From Streptomyces cyaneofuscatus (lineage in GTDB: Bacteria > Actinomycetota > Actinomycetes > Streptomycetales > Streptomycetaceae), in contig NZ_JOEM01000003.1 of assembly GCF_000718135.1 (NCBI RefSeq), forward strand, positions 248,001 through 312,000: a DNA stretch of 64,000 bases, written 5' to 3'. This document shows positions 59,583-64,000 of this stretch, piece by piece (position 1 is the first letter of the stretch; every line of letters starts with the position of its first letter). The notes under the pieces are model-generated. The model was not told the DNA's origin, did not search any database, and worked only from the letters and a program-made list of their open reading frames with translations. A program made the translations under genes and the position numbers.

Positions 59583-61400
59583 ATGGCATCACGTGCACGT
59601 GTCCGCGCCCCCGAACTCATCGGCAAGGGCGGCTGGCTCAATACAGGCGACCGGCAGTACACCCTCTCCGAACTGCGAGGACGCATCGTCATCCTCGACT
59701 TCTGGACGTTCTGCTGTGTGAACTGCCTGCATGTCCTGGATGAGCTGCGGGAGCTGGAGGAGAAGCACCGCGACACCGTGGTGATCATCGGGGTCCACTC
59801 GCCGAAGTTCGTCCACGAGGCCGAGCACCAGGCCGTCGTCGACGCCGTCGAGCGGTACGAGGTCCACCACCCGGTGCTCGACGATCCCGAGCTGGCCACC
59901 TGGAAGCAGTACGCCGTACGGGCCTGGCCGACGCTCGTCGTCATCGACCCCGAGGGCTATGTCGTCGCCCAGCACGCGGGCGAGGGCCACGCCCACGCCA
60001 TCGAGAAGCTGGTCGAGGAGCTGGAGGCCGAGCACGGGGCCAAGGGCACGCTCCGCCGGGGCGACGGCCCGTACGTGGCGCCCGAACCGGTCGCCACGCA
60101 TCTGCGCTTCCCGGGCAAGGTGCTGCTGCTGCCCGACGGCGGCTTCCTGGTCTCCGACACCACCCGGCACCGCCTGGTAGAGCTGGAGGCGGACGGCGAG
60201 ACCGTACGGCGCCACTTCGGCACCGGCGAGCGAGGGCTGCACGACGGCGGTCCGGAGGAGGCCCGGTTCAGTGAGCCGCAGGGGCTCGCCGTGCTTCCGG
60301 ACGGCCGCATCGCTGTCGCGGACACCGTCAACCACGCCATCCGCGCCCTGGACCTCACGACCGGGGTGACCAGCACCCTCGCCGGGACCGGCCGCCAGTG
60401 GTGGCAGGGGACCCCGACCAGCGGCCCGGCGCGTGAGGTGGACCTCTCCTCGCCGTGGGACCTGGCCTGGTTCGGTGACCGGCTGTGGATCGCCATGGCG
60501 GGTGTGCACCAGCTGTGGACGTACGACCCCGAGAACGGGACCGTACGGGTCGCCGCCGGGACCACCAACGAGGGTCTGGTCGACGGGCCGGCCGCCGAGG
60601 CCTGGTTCGCGCAGCCGTCCGGGCTCGCGGTCTCCGCCGACGGCGAGCGGCTCTGGGTCGCCGACTCCGAGACCTCGGCCCTGCGGTGGGTCGACCGGGA
60701 GGAGCACGTGCACACCGCCGTCGGTACCGGCCTCTTCGACTTCGGGCACCGCGACGGGGCCGCCGCCCAGGCCCTCCTCCAGCACCCGATCGGCGTGACC
60801 GCGCTGCCCGACGGGTCCGTGGCGGTCTCGGACACGTACAACCATGCCCTGCGCCGCTACGACCCCGCCACCGACGAGGTCACCACGCTCGCCACCGACG
60901 TCCGCGAGCCCAGCGACGCCGTGCTGGTCGACGGCGACCTGGTCGTCGTCGAGTCCGCCCGCCACCGCCTCACCCGCCTCCGGCTGCCCGAGGAGGCCGT
61001 ACGCGTCGCCGAGCAGGCGCACCGCACCCAGCGCGCCGCCACCGAGATCGCCCCGGGCACCCTCCGCCTCGACGTGGTCTTCCAGGCACCGGCGGGCCAG
61101 AAGCTGGACACCCGGTACGGGCCCTCGACCCGGCTGCTGGTCTCCGCCACCCCGCCCGAGCTGCTGGCCGAGGGCTCCGGCGCGGGCACGGACCTCGGGC
61201 GCGACCTGGTCCTCGCGGACGGGGTCACCGAAGGCGTGCTGCACGTCTCCGCGATGGCGGCGTCCTGCGACGACGACCCGGCCAACGAGTACCCGGCCTG
61301 CCACGTCCACCAACAGGACTGGGGCGTCCCCGTCCGCGTGAGTGCGGAGGGAACGCCCCGGCTGCCGTTGGTGCTGGCGGGGATGGACGAGCAGGGCTGA
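59583..61400 (+). CDS. Thioredoxin-domain and NHL-repeat protein
   Basis: A 605-aa two-domain protein. Residues 1-165 are a TlpA-like thioredoxin domain with a Cys-Val-Asn-Cys centre (WTFCCVNCLH) that lacks a signal peptide or membrane helix. From about 180 to 490 NHL beta-propeller repeats follow (GLAVLPDGRIAVADTVNHAIRAL and similar). This arrangement is found in bacterial and human NHLRC2. The role is unknown, and redox activity is probable. ATG at 59583 with no clear Shine-Dalgarno. Confidence 0.9.
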   Translation: MASRARVRAPELIGKGGWLNTGDRQYTLSELRGRIVILDFWTFCCVNCLHVLDELRELEEKHRDTVVIIGVHSPKFVHEAEHQAVVDAVERYEVHHPVLDDPELATWKQYAVRAWPTLVVIDPEGYVVAQHAGEGHAHAIEKLVEELEAEHGAKGTLRRGDGPYVAPEPVATHLRFPGKVLLLPDGGFLVSDTTRHRLVELEADGETVRRHFGTGERGLHDGGPEEARFSEPQGLAVLPDGRIAVADTVNHAIRALDLTTGVTSTLAGTGRQWWQGTPTSGPAREVDLSSPWDLAWFGDRLWIAMAGVHQLWTYDPENGTVRVAAGTTNEGLVDGPAAEAWFAQPSGLAVSADGERLWVADSETSALRWVDREEHVHTAVGTGLFDFGHRDGAAAQALLQHPIGVTALPDGSVAVSDTYNHALRRYDPATDEVTTLATDVREPSDAVLVDGDLVVVESARHRLTRLRLPEEAVRVAEQAHRTQRAATEIAPGTLRLDVVFQAPAGQKLDTRYGPSTRLLVSATPPELLAEGSGAGTDLGRDLVLADGVTEGVLHVSAMAASCDDDPANEYPACHVHQQDWGVPVRVSAEGTPRLPLVLAGMDEQG

Positions 61401-61417
61401 CGGCGTATCGAGCGAGG

Positions 61418-61445
61418 GGCGGGCAAGGCATGAGCCTTGCCCGCC
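61418..61445. terminator. Terminator between NHL protein and DUF6458 gene
   Basis: A perfect 12-bp stem (61418-61429 with 61434-61445) with a 4-nt loop, between convergent genes. Confidence 0.82.
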
Positions 61446-61449
61446 TCGG

Positions 61450-61671
61450 TCAGTGGTAGCGCTGCTCGTCGTCCTGGACGACCGTGGTGGTGGGCGGCAC
61501 GACCATGCGCCGACGGCGCGCGATGCTCATATAGACGAAGACCCCGATGAGGCCGACGAGCATCATGATCCAGCCGACCAGGTCGACATTGACGGTGTCC
61601 ACCTTCCAGTCGGTCGCGAACGCCAGGATCGCGCCACCACCGATCAGAAGAATGCATCCTCCGAGTCCCAT
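61450..61671 (-). CDS. DUF6458-family small membrane protein
   Basis: A 73-aa protein with two membrane helices (GLGGCILLIGGGAILAFA and VDLVGWIMMLVGLIGVFVYM) and a basic cytoplasmic stretch (IARRRRMV) followed by a polar Thr/Asp-rich tail. It matches the DUF6458 family, found in many actinobacteria and of unknown function. The ATG is the first in-frame start with a recognisable N-terminus. Confidence 0.85.
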   Translation of the reverse strand: MGLGGCILLIGGGAILAFATDWKVDTVNVDLVGWIMMLVGLIGVFVYMSIARRRRMVVPPTTTVVQDDEQRYH

Positions 61672-61773
61672 GATTCCCGCCTCCTCGACGATCCGGTGTA
61701 TCCGGACCGGTGTACGGGTCGGGTACCCGGCCCGGCAACAACCATGTGCGAGGCGGAGGTTGAACGCGGGGTG

Positions 61774-63072
61774 TCAGTCCGTCAGGAACGCCGTCAGCGC
61801 GTTGGCCAGCAGATACGGGTCGTCGGCGCCGCACAGTTCACGCGCGCTGTGCATGGAGAGGATCGCGACCCCGATGTCCACGGTCATGATGCCGTGCCGG
61901 GCCGCGGTGATCGGGCCGATCGTCGTGCCGCAGGGCATCGAGTTGTTGGAGACGAACGTCTGCCACGGCACGCCCGCCTTCTCGCAGGCGGCGGCGAACA
62001 CCGCGCGGCCGCTGCCGTCGGTGGCGTACCGCATGTTGACGTTGACCTTGAGGATCGGGCCGCCGTTGGCGACCGGGTGGTGCGTCGGGTCGTGCCGCTC
62101 GGCGTAGTTGGGGTGCACGGCGTGGCCGGTGTCGGAGGAGAGGCAGACCGTCCCGGCGAAGGCGCGGGCGCGGTCCTCGTACGTACCGCCCCGGGCGAAG
62201 ACCGAGCGCTCCAGGACCGTGCCCAGCAGCGGCCCGTCGGCCCCGGTGTCGGACTGGGAGCCGTTCTCCTCGTGGTCGAAAGCGGCCAGGACGGGGATGT
62301 ACGGCAGCTCCTCGTCCGGCTCTCCGGAGACGGCGGCCAGGGCGGCGGTCGCGGCGTGCACGGAGAGGAGGTTGTCCATCCGCGGCCCGGCGACCAGCTC
62401 GCGGTCCCGGCCGAGGTAGGACGGCGGCTCGATGGGGTGCGGCATGAGGTCCCAGCCGGTGACGTCCTCCGGGTCGACACCGGCCTCCTCGGCGACGAAC
62501 CGGATCAGGTCGCCCTCGGCCACCTCGCCGAGGCCCCAGATCGGCTGCATGTGGCGCTGCCGGTCGAGCTTGAGACCGTCGGTGTTGGCCGACCGGTCCA
62601 GGTGCACGGCCAGCTGGGGCACCCGCAGCAGCGCCCGGTCGATGTTGACCAGCCGGTCGGTGCCGTCCCGCAGCGAGATCCGGCCGGCCAGGCCCAGGTC
62701 CCGGTCGAGCCAGGTGTTCAGCAGCGTGCCGCCGTAGATCTCGACGGCGACCTGCCGCCAGCCGTACGACTCGGTGTCCGGCAGCGGCTTCACCCGCAGG
62801 TTCGGGGAGTCGGTGTGCGCGCCGACGATCCGGAACGGGGTGTGCGCGGACGCGCCCTCCGGCACGTACCAGGCGATGATCGCGCCGCCGCGGAGCACAT
62901 ACTTCCCGCCGGCGCTCGCGTCCCAGGCGGCGGTCTCCTCGACCTGACGGAATCCGGCCACCTCCAGCCGGGCGGCCGCGTTGGCCACGGCGTGGTACGG
63001 GGACGGGCTCGCCGCCAGGAAGGACATCAGATCATCGGTGTGCGCACGGTCGAACCGGTGGCGAGAACTCAT
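61774..63072 (-). CDS. M18-family aminopeptidase
   Basis: A 432-aa zinc aminopeptidase that removes N-terminal residues, typically acidic (aspartyl aminopeptidase-like). Metal-binding motifs are AHTDSPNLRVKP, FDHEENGSQSDTGADGP, and the C-terminal SMHSARE. The ATG at 63072 (MSSRHRFDRAH) was preferred because TACAGT lies at -13; a GTG three codons upstream is possible. It stands alone, with the next gene on the same strand 66 bp upstream. Confidence 0.9.
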   Translation of the reverse strand: MSSRHRFDRAHTDDLMSFLAASPSPYHAVANAAARLEVAGFRQVEETAAWDASAGGKYVLRGGAIIAWYVPEGASAHTPFRIVGAHTDSPNLRVKPLPDTESYGWRQVAVEIYGGTLLNTWLDRDLGLAGRISLRDGTDRLVNIDRALLRVPQLAVHLDRSANTDGLKLDRQRHMQPIWGLGEVAEGDLIRFVAEEAGVDPEDVTGWDLMPHPIEPPSYLGRDRELVAGPRMDNLLSVHAATAALAAVSGEPDEELPYIPVLAAFDHEENGSQSDTGADGPLLGTVLERSVFARGGTYEDRARAFAGTVCLSSDTGHAVHPNYAERHDPTHHPVANGGPILKVNVNMRYATDGSGRAVFAAACEKAGVPWQTFVSNNSMPCGTTIGPITAARHGIMTVDIGVAILSMHSARELCGADDPYLLANALTAFLTD

Positions 63073-63138
63073 GGTCTTCACTGTATCGAGGGCCCCGAGT
63101 CCGGAATCCGGTGACCGGCTGGGCGGCTGCCCCGGAGG

Positions 63139-63753
63139 CTACAGCTCGTCGATCGCGGTCAGGTCGATGTCGATGTCGTACGGGGCGGAGAGCTTGAGGC
63201 GGTCGTGGTGGACGCCGGTGGAGACGTACGTCTTGTTGACCGGGTCGAGTTCGTAGGTGATGACCATGGGGCGGTCGTTCTCGCCGGTCATCTCGACGAG
63301 CCAGAAGTGCTTGATGCCCGCCGCCGCGTACTTGTGCGGCTTGGTGTCCCGGTCGCGGTCCTCGGAGTCGGGGGAGACGACCTCGACGGCGAGGAGGACG
63401 TCGGTGGCCTGGTAGCGAGTGGTGCGCTGGTCGCCGTCGGCGGCGGCGGTCACCACGAGCAGGTCGGGCTCCGGGACATTGCGCTTGCTGAGCACGACAG
63501 CCATCTCGCGGCGCACGCGCAGGTCGTTCGGGATGTGCTGCCGCAGCCCCTGCTCCAGCAGATACATGGCCAGCGTGTGGAACTTCCGCTGCGGACTCAC
63601 GAAAACCAGGCTCCCGTCGATCAGCTCTGTGTGCGGCGGGAGGTCGTCAAGCGTGAAGAAATCGTCCACGGTGTAGCCGTCCGGTGGCGGGACCGGCCAC
63701 CCGCGGTTGGAGCGCCGCTGCCGCGACGCTTCGGACTGTGCCTCGGCGGTCAT
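63139..63753 (-). CDS. Uma2-family putative endonuclease
   Basis: A 204-aa protein of the Uma2/DUF820 family, which has a PD-(D/E)XK nuclease-like fold. The typical motifs are TELIDGSLVFVSPQRKFH, PEPDLLVV, LAVEVVSPDSEDRDRDTKPHKYAAAGI and KHFWLVE. Family members are abundant in Streptomyces and cyanobacteria and their biology is unclear. ATG at 63753 with GGAGG just upstream; earlier in-frame codons are less well supported. Confidence 0.85.
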   Translation of the reverse strand: MTAEAQSEASRQRRSNRGWPVPPPDGYTVDDFFTLDDLPPHTELIDGSLVFVSPQRKFHTLAMYLLEQGLRQHIPNDLRVRREMAVVLSKRNVPEPDLLVVTAAADGDQRTTRYQATDVLLAVEVVSPDSEDRDRDTKPHKYAAAGIKHFWLVEMTGENDRPMVITYELDPVNKTYVSTGVHHDRLKLSAPYDIDIDLTAIDEL

Positions 63754-63812
63754 GGTTCCTCCCATGGAAGGGATCCTGGCCCGTGCACTCAGCGTACCCA
63801 GCTGATACGACA

Positions 63813-63847
63813 GCGCCGCCACCCGAACGAATTCCGGATGGCGGCGC
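63813..63847 (-). terminator. Terminator after the partial acyl-CoA dehydrogenase
   Basis: A 9-bp perfect GC stem (63813-63821 with 63839-63847) with extra inner pairing, 28 bp after the stop of the gene at the right edge. Confidence 0.65.
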
Positions 63848-63874
63848 GTGTTGACGAAACAGGCGAGCGATTCC

Positions 63875-64000
63875 TTAGAACGCGGCCTCGTCCAGCTCCA
63901 TCAGGGAGTTGTCGACGTTCTCGGCGAGCGCGCGCTCGGCCGAGACGCCCGGGAGGATGTTCGCGGCGAAGAACTTCGCGGCGGCGATCTTGCCCTGGTA
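63875..64000 (-). CDS. Acyl-CoA dehydrogenase, 3' end only
   Basis: The last 41 codons of a leftward gene read [20 protein letters not shown] and end LMELDEAAF before TAA. This matches the C-terminal helix of acyl-CoA dehydrogenases of the long type with an extra C-terminal domain. The rest of the gene lies outside the window. Confidence 0.7.
   Translation of the reverse strand, partial: YQGKIAAAKFFAANILPGVSAERALAENVDNSLMELDEAAF

Overview
The window reads as a core-chromosome segment of a Streptomyces or a close relative. It is very GC-rich, many genes start with GTG, and it combines a PASTA-kinase/SEDS/PBP cluster, mycothiol-type enzymes, a gamma-butyrolactone-receptor homologue, DUF397 proteins, a bacterial proteasome activator and several exact copies of the Streptomyces parS site (GTTTCACGTGAAAC). 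The parS copies suggest that the origin-proximal part of the chromosome is near, although oriC itself is not in the window. The gene order resembles the left flank of oriC in S. coelicolor; this is from memory and was not searched.

Layout. 1-10.3 kb: two class E sortases face a terminator, followed by the leftward morphogenesis and signalling operon fhaA-fhaB-PP2C-ftsW-pbpA-pknB. 10.6-16.1 kb: tRNA-Leu(CAG), a GBL-receptor-like TetR protein, a parS site, a divergent azoreductase/HxlR pair, a DUF2252 protein, a J-domain protein and a rhodanese. 16.2-27.2 kb: an acyl-CoA dehydrogenase behind two KstR-like palindromes, then paaABCDE (phenylacetyl-CoA epoxidase), a DUF5819/HTTM membrane pair, a SpoU methyltransferase, paaN, a TetR regulator (PaaR candidate) and an Lrp-type bkdR. 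27.4-35.8 kb: the first branched-chain keto acid dehydrogenase operon, mobA-DUF6457, moeA, two parS sites, a TrkA-type K+ channel and a quinone oxidoreductase. 35.8-47.9 kb: proteasome activator Bpa, an ABC exporter with its PadR regulator, two divergent Ser/Thr kinases, a phosphotransferase, a flavin/PLP-oxidase-fold protein and a DevR/OsdR-like response regulator. 48.2-57 kb: the second BCDH operon, a decayed XRE/DUF5753 locus with two DUF397 genes, a D,D-carboxypeptidase, a CmtR-like metal sensor with a CDF transporter, and a GntR/MFS pair. 57-64 kb: housekeeping enzymes around a three-site parS cluster, ending in the 3' end of another acyl-CoA dehydrogenase.

How the parts work together. 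The Ser/Thr kinases, PP2C phosphatase and FHA proteins form a phospho-signalling set coupled to peptidoglycan synthesis (FtsW/PbpA). The paa genes, BCDH and acyl-CoA dehydrogenases form a catabolic acyl-CoA theme. An operator shared by paaA, paaN/paaR and the first bkd promoter suggests these are co-regulated.

The regulatory DNA holds most of the unusual signal. It includes a recurrent TANNNT element exactly 12 bp before start codons (leaderless genes), KstR-like and DevR-like boxes, a tandem PadR operator lying on its own start codon, and parS sites that contain the stop codon of one gene and the start codon of the next. No CRISPR array, IS element, prophage or rRNA operon was seen.
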